Shown in pieces: positions 37,366 through 46,218 of a DNA stretch of 64,000 bases. Within the stretch, counting starts at the first letter, position 1, and the number at the start of each line of letters is the position of its first letter. Origin of the DNA: Porphyromonas crevioricanis (GTDB taxonomy: Bacteria; Bacteroidota; Bacteroidia; Bacteroidales; Porphyromonadaceae); NCBI RefSeq assembly GCF_900167225.1, contig NZ_FUXH01000006.1:56811-120810 (forward strand). Direction: 5' to 3'. Under the pieces are notes generated by a model, which saw nothing but the letters and a program-made list of their open reading frames with translations, had not been told where the DNA came from and made no database searches. Made by a program: the position numbers and the translations under genes.

Positions 37366-37612
37366 CGCTATGAGGAGTCAGTTTTTCCTAACACGGGAGA
37401 AAACAAAAATTCTCTCCTGAGGAAAAAATTATTCTCTCCTGTGTTAGCAAAATTTTTCACAGGAGAGAATTTGACCCCTCCAGAACTCCCTATTCATCGG
37501 TGTTCTGGAGGGTGAATAAAAGCCCATAAAAGGGAGGTGTATTTACTTGTCTCTACAGCCTCTTTTTCTTCCGTTTTTCTGGTTTTTACTGAGAGGAAAA
37601 TTTTACAAAACA
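37300..37612 (+). repeat. Dispersed ~320-bp repeat, copy C
   Basis: Same family as A, B and D, overlapping the decayed 3' end of the preceding pseudogene. The core after CTCTCCTGAGG has the B-type orientation of the 36-nt module. The following palindrome centre is CACAGGAG, where B has CTCCTGTG. The 13-nt module CCCTATTCATCGG (37488-37500) is reversed relative to A and B. The stretch 37613-37943 after it holds no gene that I can support. Confidence 0.8.
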
Positions 37613-37943
37613 TATCGGTTTGTCATCCGAAAACAAGCCTTCTTCCTAGGCTGCTGCATGGCCAATTTCTTGGGCCTTGTTCTCGACCTCCCAGACTTCG
37701 ACCAAGGCAATTTGATAGCTGTGGCTGTCATCCTACTAAAAATATTTAGCCAGAACTCTATCCCTCTCTCCTTCTTCAGACAGCCTTTGAAATTCTACTC
37801 GATGACTTCGATTCGCAACTAAATCTTTTTTTACATCCGGATTTACATCTTTTGTATTCCATATCCAAAGAGATGAAATAAAAAATTAGTCTCAAATAAA
37901 ACAGAGGAACGAGAAAAAATAAACACAAATGGAATATTCTTTC

Positions 37944-37951
37944 TACCTTTG
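37944..37951 (+). promoter_or_regulatory. -7 box of the fimbrial operon, with long leader
   Basis: TACCTTTG, full consensus; predicted start near 37957, so the leader to ATG 38272 is about 315 bases. An ATTTAAG/CTTAAAT inverted repeat (37962-37981 region) lies just after the start. No -33 TTTG at the usual spacing. Confidence 0.5.
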
Positions 37952-38018
37952 CGCGCAAGGATTTAAGCACATCCTTAAATATATCCAACATATAAGTGTA
38001 CTCGAAAAACTAACGAAA

Positions 38019-38081
38019 ATGAAAACAGCTTGCTCAAAACCTCCGACAATAAGGAGGGTGTTTTTCTTTTTGTCTCTTTAA
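38019..38081 (+). CDS. Possible 20-residue leader peptide upstream of the fimbrial operon
   Basis: ATG 38019 to TAA 38081, encoding MKTACSKPPTIRRVFFFLSL. It is the only ATG-initiated frame placed between the promoter and the hairpin, and the terminator-like hairpin lies inside its 3' half. No homologue is known to me; it may be chance. Confidence 0.25.
   Translation: MKTACSKPPTIRRVFFFLSL
38037..38072 (+). terminator. Attenuator-like hairpin in the fimbrial leader
   Basis: ACCTCC, 8-base loop, GGAGGGT, then GTTTTTCTTTTT. A short stem with a long T-rich tail, ~80 bases after the predicted start and 200 bases before the first fimbrial gene. Confidence 0.45.
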
Positions 38082-38271
38082 ATCAAACGATGAATTTATT
38101 GGGGACGCTTGTTTCTTTAGGTATTTTTCGTCTTCCCTCTTTTCCAATTTACAACACTGCGTCCACATCATTTTGAATAAAAATGTGATGCCTTAGGTGT
38201 CACTATACATTTGGTTTTCCATTTCTCCATGGCACCTCTTTTACAAAAAGGGTTGCCCAATAAGTTTGTAT

Positions 38272-39561
38272 ATGAAAAGAAAACTAACATTACTACTACT
38301 CTCACTCAATGCTCTACTGGCAGGAGCTACTATCCACGGAGAATTTAGTTTATCTGAAAGCGACTCTATCTTATCCAAAGCGCGCGAACAGTATCCAAAA
38401 TACGTTGCTTTCCTGCCCAGCAATAAGCTGGATTCTATTTTGGAGTACAAGGGGACAGATGTTACGCCCATTACTTTTCAGGTAAACAAAGTAGATCTGG
38501 AAGAAAATGAGCAGCTTAAAAACATCGTGTCGGTTATCAACAAGTTGCGGAAAGATGAACACTTCGGGATAGGATATATCTGGATTGCAGGTAGTGCATC
38601 TCCGGAAGGCCCAATAGATGGTAATAAACGGTTGGGAAAAAGTCGTGCAGAAGCACTTGCGGACTACCTGAAAAGGGAGACTCATTTGGAGGATGTCGAT
38701 ATACGAATAGAAAACATCTGGGAGGATTGGGCCTCTCTTTCTCTTCTCTTGTCGAAGCAGGATTTTCCCAATAAGGAGAAAGTGATCCAAATCATCGCAA
38801 ATGAGGAAAAGTGGGACCAAAGAAAACTCAAGATCAAACGGATTGATAAAAGGAAAACTTGGAACCTACTTCTACATGAGATGTTTCCAAAATTACGCAA
38901 TGCTCGTATGGTTATTGTGTGCTCTGTCAAGGAATCTCCAGTTCTCTCCGATACGTCCGTTAGTCTCTCTTCGGAAGAAATTGCCGTTGAAGCACCACCA
39001 ATCTCCTCTCCTGATATTGAACTACCAACAATAACAACGATGGCCGAGGATCGCTTCTTTGCCCTAAAGACAAATGGTCTCTATTTGGGAGCCTTAATCG
39101 CCAACATAGGCTTTGAAGTAGAACTATGGCGTAAATGGAGCTTGGATGTCCCGGTTTGGTACTCACCCTACGACTACACTCCCACCCGCAAGATACGTCT
39201 TTTGGCCACTCAACCCGAACTGCGTTTCTGGCCGAAGAAAGCAGGGAAAGGACACTTTTTCGGTCTACACACACATATTGTGGGCTTCAATGTTGCGATC
39301 AACGATAACGGACGCTATCAAGATCCCAACCACGCACTGTGGGGCGCAGGATTCAGTTATGGATATACATTCCACTTGGACAAATCCCAAAAATGGAGTC
39401 TTGAATTCAATCTTGGAGCAGGCTTCGCCGAATACGACTATGATGTATATCGCAACTGGGCTAATGGCCCCAAATTCAATTCCGGTAGTGATTTTTATTG
39501 GGGCATAACAAGAGCCGGAATTTCTATTGCTTACAAGTTCTACAAGCCAAGAACAAAATAA
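38272..39561 (+). CDS. DUF3575 protein with OmpA-like domain, first gene of fimbrial operon
   Basis: 429 residues from ATG 38272 (MKRKLTLLLLSLNALLAG, signal peptide). N-terminal part ~60-200: OmpA-like peptidoglycan-binding pattern with GYIWIAGSASPEGPIDGNKR followed by LGKSRAEALADYLKR. C-terminal DUF3575 (~260-429): FFALKTNGLYLGALIANIGF, SLDVPVWYSPYDYT, RFWPKKAGKGHFFGLHTHIV, FGYGYTF-like and ITRAGISIAYKF. DUF3575 proteins precede FimB/Mfa2-family genes in many Bacteroidota. A role in anchoring the pilus complex to the outer membrane and peptidoglycan is inference. The next gene starts after 11 bp. Confidence 0.85.
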   Translation: MKRKLTLLLLSLNALLAGATIHGEFSLSESDSILSKAREQYPKYVAFLPSNKLDSILEYKGTDVTPITFQVNKVDLEENEQLKNIVSVINKLRKDEHFGIGYIWIAGSASPEGPIDGNKRLGKSRAEALADYLKRETHLEDVDIRIENIWEDWASLSLLLSKQDFPNKEKVIQIIANEEKWDQRKLKIKRIDKRKTWNLLLHEMFPKLRNARMVIVCSVKESPVLSDTSVSLSSEEIAVEAPPISSPDIELPTITTMAEDRFFALKTNGLYLGALIANIGFEVELWRKWSLDVPVWYSPYDYTPTRKIRLLATQPELRFWPKKAGKGHFFGLHTHIVGFNVAINDNGRYQDPNHALWGAGFSYGYTFHLDKSQKWSLEFNLGAGFAEYDYDVYRNWANGPKFNSGSDFYWGITRAGISIAYKFYKPRTK

Positions 39562-39572
39562 GACAGCGCATT

Positions 39573-40664
39573 ATGTACAAAGCACATCATAAAGTTATTG
39601 TCCTCTTATGGGTCTTTTTAGGCTTACTGGCCTCTTGTGACCGCACTATACACGAGTACCCTCATCCTAAAAAGTCACAAGTCATTATAGAACCACACAT
39701 AGATCGCAATCCTCCTCTGTATTACAAAGAAGTGGTTTATAACGAAAAGTGGCAACGTTCCGAGAAAAACCTCGAGTCTCATCCCTCTTCTCCCTATACC
39801 CTCGCTGATGGATACTCTCTGCGACTTATCATTGATATTTACAGATGTAATCCCATGAGAATAACTCCCTCAATGCGACAAGAACAGTTAGTAGATCGCA
39901 GAGTGATAGAGCTCGACAAAGACGCTATGCCTCCTCAGGACACTCTACACACCTACCTGAACGATGGGAACTACTGCATTTTGGCTTGGGCGGATTATGT
40001 ACGCAAGGGAGATTTGACAGACATCTATTATTCAACCAATACCCTCCTAAACATCCACTCCAACATCCACAATTATCCACCTGATAGACATCTGAAGAGT
40101 GCCGCAGCCGGACGGCAGAGCTTTAATCTTAATATGAATTTGGGGCCCGAAGGCTATCCTATATTACCCAACTCCGGGGTACAGACCTCTCGTATTGTTC
40201 CGGTAATGTTGTCTCGGCCAATGGCTCGCTACAAGATTGTGGCTTCGGACTATAACACCTTTGTAAAAGAAGGTGGTAAGCTGCAGGGAGCCACAGTGAA
40301 GGTTCTCTATAAACAATATGTAAGTGTTGGATACGATGTGTCGATAAGAGAGCCCAACGAGTTTCTAAGCACTTATAGATTTGAAACTCCTGTATTGAAC
40401 GAAAGTACTGGTCAAGAGGGAGAGACAGTCCTTGTGGGAGACTATCTCTTTACGAGCTTCGACAAAGAAGACAACATTATCGCAGACCTATGCTTTTTTG
40501 ATGCTAATGGTAAAGAAATTAGTCGATGCTCCAATGTTGAGATTCCGTTGAAGCGTAATCAAGAGACAATCGTAAAAGGGCCTTTTTTAACAAAAAAGAT
40601 TGACAATGGTGGCCAAGTAGCGATTGATGAAAATTTTGAGGGCGAACACATAGTAGAGATATAA
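39573..40664 (+). CDS. FimB/Mfa2-family fimbrial anchor lipoprotein
   Basis: 363 residues from ATG 39573; the longer frame to 39498 overlaps the previous gene. Lipoprotein signal LGLLASCDR with Cys22. Family text: CDRTIHEYPHPKKSQVIIEP, the two-domain beta-sandwich pattern with SLRLIIDIYR, DGNYCILAWADYV, and SRPMARYKIVASDYNTFV. FimB and Mfa2 in P. gingivalis terminate and anchor the pilus at the outer membrane. Being upstream of the subunit genes differs from the P. gingivalis fim/mfa orders, where the anchor follows the stalk gene. Gap of 16 bp to the next gene. Confidence 0.83.
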   Translation: MYKAHHKVIVLLWVFLGLLASCDRTIHEYPHPKKSQVIIEPHIDRNPPLYYKEVVYNEKWQRSEKNLESHPSSPYTLADGYSLRLIIDIYRCNPMRITPSMRQEQLVDRRVIELDKDAMPPQDTLHTYLNDGNYCILAWADYVRKGDLTDIYYSTNTLLNIHSNIHNYPPDRHLKSAAAGRQSFNLNMNLGPEGYPILPNSGVQTSRIVPVMLSRPMARYKIVASDYNTFVKEGGKLQGATVKVLYKQYVSVGYDVSIREPNEFLSTYRFETPVLNESTGQEGETVLVGDYLFTSFDKEDNIIADLCFFDANGKEISRCSNVEIPLKRNQETIVKGPFLTKKIDNGGQVAIDENFEGEHIVEI

Positions 40665-40680
40665 TCTTCATCCACTAACT

Positions 40681-41718
40681 ATGAAACAAAGAATAATAAC
40701 TGGCATAGCTCTTTTGAGCCTTCTATTCCTGGGTTCTTGTGAGTCCAAGCAAGATATAATGGAAGAGTTAGACAAGAATACACAAATCGTGGATGTAAAT
40801 CTCTCAGTCAAGGCTCCAGAAGAAGAACTGCAACAAATGCGTTCGGCATTGTTGGGAGATTCAAGCAATAGTTCATTGGGAGGAATCATCAATGTCGATC
40901 TCAAAACTCAATATGACCTTCGCTACCAGATCGCTATTTATAAAATCAATACTGATGGTAGCGTCACACAGGTAATAGCACCCATCCTGAAAGTGGAGGA
41001 TACTGCAAAGACTGTAAATTTCAACTTACGTCTAACACTCAACCATAGCTACAAAGCTGTGCTTTGGGTAGACTTTGTGCCACAAGGGAAAGAAGCTGAC
41101 TATCACTATAATACACAGCATTTTCCCAATATATCTTTTTCTCAACCCAATAATAGGGAAATCCTCAATGATGAAAGCCGGGATGCTTACTACGCTGTAC
41201 AAGAGTTTACGGTGGGTACTAAAGGGATAGTTGAACAAATAGTGTTGAAACGTCCCTTTGCTAAGCTGCGTATTGTAACAACCGATTGGAATTCTTCCAC
41301 TCCGAATGTAGACAGAGTGGCTATCACCTATCATGGTTGCAAACGATTTACCGGTATCAATCTTCTTACGGAGGAAGGAGAAAGCATAGATCTTCCCGAA
41401 AATGCAGGAGAAACCTACAAAGGGTCTCTTAGCAAGACACAAAAAGAATATGCACAAGGATACGATCTCAGTGCCAACAACCGCACTTTAGCAATAGAGT
41501 ACTTGATGATTCCTAATCAAGGACAAATCCCGATTCGTCTCACCTTTGAAAGCTTTGAAGGTGACACCTCCATTGCTAAACATATCCTGACAGGAAATAT
41601 CCCTATCCAACGAAATTGGCTGACAACAATCACGGGAAATCTCCTCTCTAAAAACAAAAGAAAAGCCCTATATGAATACTCTCTCCAAGAAGTTTTCCCC
41701 AATGCTCTACAAGAGTAA
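40681..41718 (+). CDS. Fimbrillin-like lipoprotein (DUF6562/Mfa-like), short paralogue
   Basis: 345 residues. Lipobox LLFLGSCES (Cys20). The whole protein aligns by eye with the N-terminal ~350 residues of the next two proteins: LSVKAPEEEL, QMRSALLGD (Arg54), DLRYQIAIYKI, FNLRLTLNHSYKAVLWVDFV, LNDESRDAYYAVQEF, LKRPFAKLRIVTTDW, YHGCKRFTGIN, PIQRNWLTTITGNLL. It stops where its paralogues continue into a beta-helical tail. Type V pilus subunits are exported as lipoproteins and cleaved after a conserved Arg, and Arg54 is the obvious candidate. It could be the polymerising stalk subunit; this is inference. Confidence 0.8.
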   Translation: MKQRIITGIALLSLLFLGSCESKQDIMEELDKNTQIVDVNLSVKAPEEELQQMRSALLGDSSNSSLGGIINVDLKTQYDLRYQIAIYKINTDGSVTQVIAPILKVEDTAKTVNFNLRLTLNHSYKAVLWVDFVPQGKEADYHYNTQHFPNISFSQPNNREILNDESRDAYYAVQEFTVGTKGIVEQIVLKRPFAKLRIVTTDWNSSTPNVDRVAITYHGCKRFTGINLLTEEGESIDLPENAGETYKGSLSKTQKEYAQGYDLSANNRTLAIEYLMIPNQGQIPIRLTFESFEGDTSIAKHILTGNIPIQRNWLTTITGNLLSKNKRKALYEYSLQEVFPNALQE

Positions 41719-41799
41719 GTAGAAATGCACATACGTACATGTCCTATATCTTACTATCTCCGAACAGCTTATTATTAACTCACACATAATTATATCAAG

Positions 41800-43797
41800 A
41801 TGAAGAAAAAAGTAATCTATTTCATGTCGTTGTTACTTGCTCTGACCGCTTGCCAGTCAGAAGATATCCTTACAGTGGATAAGCAAGTACCTGATGGTAG
41901 TAGAGAGGCTAACGTAAACTTTACTCTCACTCTACCTGAAGATGTAGAACTCCAAGCCTCTCGCGCAGCCCTCTATGGAGAAAAAAGCAGCAGTGCTGCC
42001 GGAGGGCTTACAAACGTTAATCTTGCTACTGAGCATGACCTTCGCTATCAGTTGGCTATCTATCGTATAGACCCCTCCGGTAATATGATCGAGGCTGTTG
42101 CTCCCATTAAAAAAGTAGTAGATACCTACCAGCCCGTATCTTTTTCGTTACGCTTAACACCAAATCGTACTTACAAAGCAGTGGTATGGGCAGACTTCGT
42201 AGCACAAGGTACTGATACAGACCTGCATTACAACACATCCGATTTTAAGAACATTACTTATGCGGATGCAACAAAGACAGATATCCTGAATCAAGAAAGT
42301 CGTGATGCCTATTTTATAAGTCAGGAATTCACACTCAATACCGGTGAAATAACAGAAAACTTAGTGCTCAAACGTCCCTTTGCGAAAGTGCGTGTCGTAA
42401 CGACTGACTGGGGGCTCTACGATTTGGAAAAGGCCGATCACTTCAAAGTCACCTACTACGGATGCAAGCGATTTACGGGTATGAATGCCATAACAGGAAC
42501 TACCGTTTCAGAAGACCTTCCAACACCTGGTGCTGTATCTTATACGGGACATATCAATAAAGACACCAAAGAGTATGCCCTCAACTACGACCTTAGTGAG
42601 CACAACAGGACACTCACTGTAGACTACCTTATGACCGACCTTTCGGAGCAAACTCCCATCCATATGACTTTCGAAGCTTTGGACGGAGATAAACCCATTT
42701 CCAAACACGATCTTAAGACAAACATACCCATCCAGCGCAACTGGCTGACAACGATAATGGGTAATGTCCTAACAGCAGATGCTTCCTTCACAATCACCAT
42801 TGATGAGAATTTTGTAAACAACTGGAATGTCTCGGAAAGATGGTGGAATCCCGCAACACTAAACCCAACAGCTCCTTCTTATGATGATGCAACCAAAACC
42901 TATACAATTCAGACTCGTGATGAATTTGCCTGGTTGCCCGACAATGTAGCTGCGATCAATGGCAAAACAGTTGTTTTGGCCAATGACATTGATATGAGTG
43001 GTGTAGAATGGAAACCTATTCATAATGCCAGCTTTAATTTCGATGGACAAGGGCACAAACTCAGGAACTTCTCTCTTAATGGCAAACACAGTACCCTATA
43101 TGAATATAGTGCCCTTGGAGGTTTCATATCGTATAAAGTGATGGCATATACTGGCGTTTTCGGCATATTCAACGGACACATAAGCAACGTTACTTTTGAG
43201 AATATCACTATCAACGGTCGTGCCGATGATGCTGTGCACACCGATGAGCATGGCAATCCTATAAAGCATGACAACGAACCTGCCTATTTTGCTGGCTGTA
43301 TCGCCTACACGGGTCGTGTGTGGGGTACTAACGACTCTTTCGTCAATGTACATGCCAAGCACGTAGACATCAAAGCTTCTATGTCCAAGGGATACACGCA
43401 AAACATCGGTGGTCTTTTCGGTTGGATTGGTCGAGGAAAGGTAGTTGTAGAGAACTGTTCCGTACAGGATATATACCTCGTTGCTAAAGGGAGCTTCTTT
43501 GATGGTGAAGTTGGTGGATTGATCGGAGAAATTCAAGGTGGTTATGATGTACAGGTACGCAACTGTACGTCAGACAAAGTAACCATCCGCAAAATAGGAG
43601 CCTCTCGCAGCAGAAATGCTTTCATTGGTAAAATAAAGTATGGAAGTGGAATCGTATTGGACAAAAACCCCGTTCCAACCAACTTTCAGTATATCAATCA
43701 TAAAACAGGACTTCCTGCATTAGACTATACTCCTCAAAACGTCTACTATGGAACTGTCGAGCAAGACGAAAATAAAATTGTAATCAACAATCCTTGA
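41800..43797 (+). CDS. Fimbrillin-like lipoprotein with GLUG-type beta-helix tail (1)
   Basis: 665 residues. Lipobox LLLALTACQS (Cys18). Fimbrillin domain 30-330 with QASRAALYGEKSS (Arg55), DLRYQLAIYRID, LRLTPNRTYKAVVWADFV, LNQESRDAYFISQEF, LKRPFAKVRVVTTDW, and IQRNWLTTIMGNVL. From ~350: WWNPATLNPTAPSYDDATKT, ANDIDMSGVEWKPIH, FENITINGRADDAVH, then GLUG-like turns GGLFGWIGRGKVVVENCS and GGLIGEIQGGYDVQVRNC. The architecture suggests a pilus-associated adhesin or tip/accessory subunit. Very similar to the next gene, hence recent tandem duplication. 81 bp separate it from the preceding gene. Confidence 0.82.
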   Translation: MKKKVIYFMSLLLALTACQSEDILTVDKQVPDGSREANVNFTLTLPEDVELQASRAALYGEKSSSAAGGLTNVNLATEHDLRYQLAIYRIDPSGNMIEAVAPIKKVVDTYQPVSFSLRLTPNRTYKAVVWADFVAQGTDTDLHYNTSDFKNITYADATKTDILNQESRDAYFISQEFTLNTGEITENLVLKRPFAKVRVVTTDWGLYDLEKADHFKVTYYGCKRFTGMNAITGTTVSEDLPTPGAVSYTGHINKDTKEYALNYDLSEHNRTLTVDYLMTDLSEQTPIHMTFEALDGDKPISKHDLKTNIPIQRNWLTTIMGNVLTADASFTITIDENFVNNWNVSERWWNPATLNPTAPSYDDATKTYTIQTRDEFAWLPDNVAAINGKTVVLANDIDMSGVEWKPIHNASFNFDGQGHKLRNFSLNGKHSTLYEYSALGGFISYKVMAYTGVFGIFNGHISNVTFENITINGRADDAVHTDEHGNPIKHDNEPAYFAGCIAYTGRVWGTNDSFVNVHAKHVDIKASMSKGYTQNIGGLFGWIGRGKVVVENCSVQDIYLVAKGSFFDGEVGGLIGEIQGGYDVQVRNCTSDKVTIRKIGASRSRNAFIGKIKYGSGIVLDKNPVPTNFQYINHKTGLPALDYTPQNVYYGTVEQDENKIVINNP

Positions 43798-43853
43798 TTT
43801 AGCCACACAACCATATCGAGAGTTATATTCAGTACTATAAATCAAAGACAATA

Positions 43854-45806
43854 ATGAAAAGATTAGCAATATATCTAAGCAGCTTATCTCTTCTCTTCAC
43901 TGCTTGTCAGACCGAAAATATTGAGATGAATAATCAAGCTGTAAACGGTTCGCAGGAGAGTAATGTAACCTTTACGCTCAGTCTTCCTACCACTGGTGAG
44001 ATCAGCAACACACGCTCTGCCCTTTATGGCGATAAGAGCAACAGTGCTGCTGGGGGTATTACCAATGTAGATATGAGCAAATACGACCTCCGTTATCAGC
44101 TTGCTATCTACCGTGTAGATGGATCCGACACTCCTATCGCCGTGGCTCCCATCAAGAAGGTAGTAGATAAATATGAACCTGTGACTTACTCGCTGCGTCT
44201 TACTCCAAACCGTACCTACAAGGCCGTTGTTTGGGCGGATTTTGTGGAGCAAGGCTCGGAAGAAGACTTACACTACAACACCACGGACTTTACAGCTATC
44301 ACTTACACTCAACCCACAAAAGTGGCTGTCTTGAATGATGAAAGTCGTGATGCCTATTTCGTTACTCAAAAGTTCGAAGTAGAAAACTCCGGTGTGAATC
44401 AGTCACTTGTCTTGAAACGTCCCTTTGCCAAGTTGCGTGCTATAACGACAGACTGGGCTCTGCACAATCTGGAGAAGGCCGATAACTTCAAGATAACCTA
44501 CTACGGCTGTAAGCGATTCAAGAACATCAATGCCGTGACAGGTGTATCGGAAAGTGATGAACTCCCGGCAACAGAGACAATGTTCTACACAGGCTCTATC
44601 AATAAGGATCAGAAAGAATATGCTCTCAACTACGATCTGAGTACCAACAACCGTACTCTTGTTGTGGATTATCTAATGACCGATTTGAGCAATCAAACTC
44701 CTATCCACCTGAAATTTGAAGCCTTTGATGGCACAACCCCTATCGCTGCACATGACTTCAAGACTAATGTTCCTATCCAACGCAATTGGCTGACTACCAT
44801 CACAGGTAACCTCTTAACCCATAACGCTACCTTCAATATCTCTATTGACGAACACTTCGCCAACGAATGGAATGTAGCAGAAGAATGGTGGGAAACAAAC
44901 ACTATCATTCCTGTTGCCCCTTCTTATGACGATGCCACAAAAACCTATACGATCAAGACTCGTGCAGAGTTTGCGTGGCTTCCGGGTCATGAAGCTGAAC
45001 TTGCCGGTAAGACAGTTGTACTCGACAATGACATTGACATGAGCGGAGTAGATTGGGTTCCTATTGTGGATGCTGGGAGTTATACTTTCGACGGGAAAGG
45101 ATACACGATTAAGAATGTTTCGATCAACAGCAAATATGTGGATGACAACTACAAACCCAATGTAAAGGCATATACCGGCATCTGGGCAAAGTTCACAGGT
45201 ACAATGAAAAATGTGACTTTTGAAAATATCACCATAAATGGTCGTGCCGACGATGCTATACACAACAACGCATCAGGGCCGGTAGATCACAGTGATGAAC
45301 ATGCGTATTTTGCAGGGTGTGTAGGCTATGCTGGAGCTAACTATAGTGTCATGGCAGAGTTTGACAATGTACATGTTAAACACATTGTGGTGAGAGCTTC
45401 CAAAGGCAAAACGGTGCAGAACATAGGAGGTTTATTAGGTTGGTTGGGCACAGGTACTCATACCATCCAAAACTGTTCGGTAACAGATGCTTATTTCGTA
45501 AGCGGTGACATCAAGGGAGAAGTTGGTGGGCTCATTGGCGAAATATTGGGCGGTCGTGGCATCACAATTAAGAACTGTAAGACCGACTACATAACCATAA
45601 GAATGGGAACAACAGACTTCCAGGATCGTTCCGGTTTTGTAGGAAAAATCAAACATGGATCAGGGACTAAGTTTGAAGGCTGTACAGCTCCTACAGTGGT
45701 AACCTACATAAATGAATTAGGCGAACTCATAAGCAATTATGCTCCGGTTCACCCTCTTTATGGCAGCTGCGAAGACCAGGCAGACCAAATCACGGTAACC
45801 CCTTAA
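43854..45806 (+). CDS. Fimbrillin-like lipoprotein with GLUG-type beta-helix tail (2)
   Basis: 650 residues; paralogue of the preceding protein over its entire length. Lipobox SLLFTACQT (Cys18); ISNTRSALYGDKS (Arg54); DLRYQLAIYRVDG; LRLTPNRTYKAVVWADFVEQ; LKRPFAKLRAITTDWALHN; IQRNWLTTITGNLL. The tail has SYDDATKTYTIKTRAEFAWL, DNDIDMSGVDWVPIV, VTFENITINGRADDA, GGLLGWLGTGTHTIQNCS, GGLIGEILGGRGITIKNC. Differences from its neighbour cluster in the loops of the tail. Last gene of the operon, followed by a hairpin at 45828. Function as adhesive fimbrial subunit is inferred. Confidence 0.82.
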   Translation: MKRLAIYLSSLSLLFTACQTENIEMNNQAVNGSQESNVTFTLSLPTTGEISNTRSALYGDKSNSAAGGITNVDMSKYDLRYQLAIYRVDGSDTPIAVAPIKKVVDKYEPVTYSLRLTPNRTYKAVVWADFVEQGSEEDLHYNTTDFTAITYTQPTKVAVLNDESRDAYFVTQKFEVENSGVNQSLVLKRPFAKLRAITTDWALHNLEKADNFKITYYGCKRFKNINAVTGVSESDELPATETMFYTGSINKDQKEYALNYDLSTNNRTLVVDYLMTDLSNQTPIHLKFEAFDGTTPIAAHDFKTNVPIQRNWLTTITGNLLTHNATFNISIDEHFANEWNVAEEWWETNTIIPVAPSYDDATKTYTIKTRAEFAWLPGHEAELAGKTVVLDNDIDMSGVDWVPIVDAGSYTFDGKGYTIKNVSINSKYVDDNYKPNVKAYTGIWAKFTGTMKNVTFENITINGRADDAIHNNASGPVDHSDEHAYFAGCVGYAGANYSVMAEFDNVHVKHIVVRASKGKTVQNIGGLLGWLGTGTHTIQNCSVTDAYFVSGDIKGEVGGLIGEILGGRGITIKNCKTDYITIRMGTTDFQDRSGFVGKIKHGSGTKFEGCTAPTVVTYINELGELISNYAPVHPLYGSCEDQADQITVTP

Positions 45807-45827
45807 TTCTCGAATTCTTAGTCAAAG

Positions 45828-45870
45828 CAGAAAGAGCTGTCCCTATGAAAAGGGGCAGCTCTTTCTGTAT
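45828..45870 (+). terminator. Hairpin after the fimbrial operon
   Basis: CAGAAAGAGCTGTCCC / GGGGCAGCTCTTTCTG, ~13-15 bp arms with an 8-base loop; the T-tract is weak. The rest of 45807-46218 holds only a possible promoter at 46018. Confidence 0.65.
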
Positions 45871-46017
45871 ACCCCACCCAAGCAAACTATCGTTTTGAGG
45901 TTGCGCAAATAAAGTTCTTACAGTATTACATCCATATTTCTCCGAGAGAAACGACTCCCTACAAACAATGGTTACAAAAAGGTCAAAATCCCCATATATA
46001 GGCATTATTAGGGGGCT

Positions 46018-46051
46018 TTTGTATTGAATTACAACTCTTTATTTACTTTCG
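46018..46051 (+). promoter_or_regulatory. Possible promoter of the TonB-dependent receptor
   Basis: TTTG at 46018-46021, 22 bases, then TACTTTCG (46044-46051), one mismatch to TAnnTTTG. Leader ~160 bases. Confidence 0.3.
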
Positions 46052-46218
46052 TGCGAATCCGATCGGCCAACTCATCTGTCTTTGTGCAGAACAAAAGAGA
46101 GGCAGATGTGTTTTACTGCATTAGCCAAAACTGTGAATAGAACTTATGAAAGATTCTTAATGAAGAATCCGAAGGTTCCCAATTATCTAAGAAAACCTAA
46201 TATTAAAACCACAATAGT

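Noticed and set aside
37547..37822. Hydrophobic 91-codon frame after repeat copy C
   Set aside because: Begins within the T-rich repeat, which by itself yields Phe/Leu-rich text; no promoter or homology visible.
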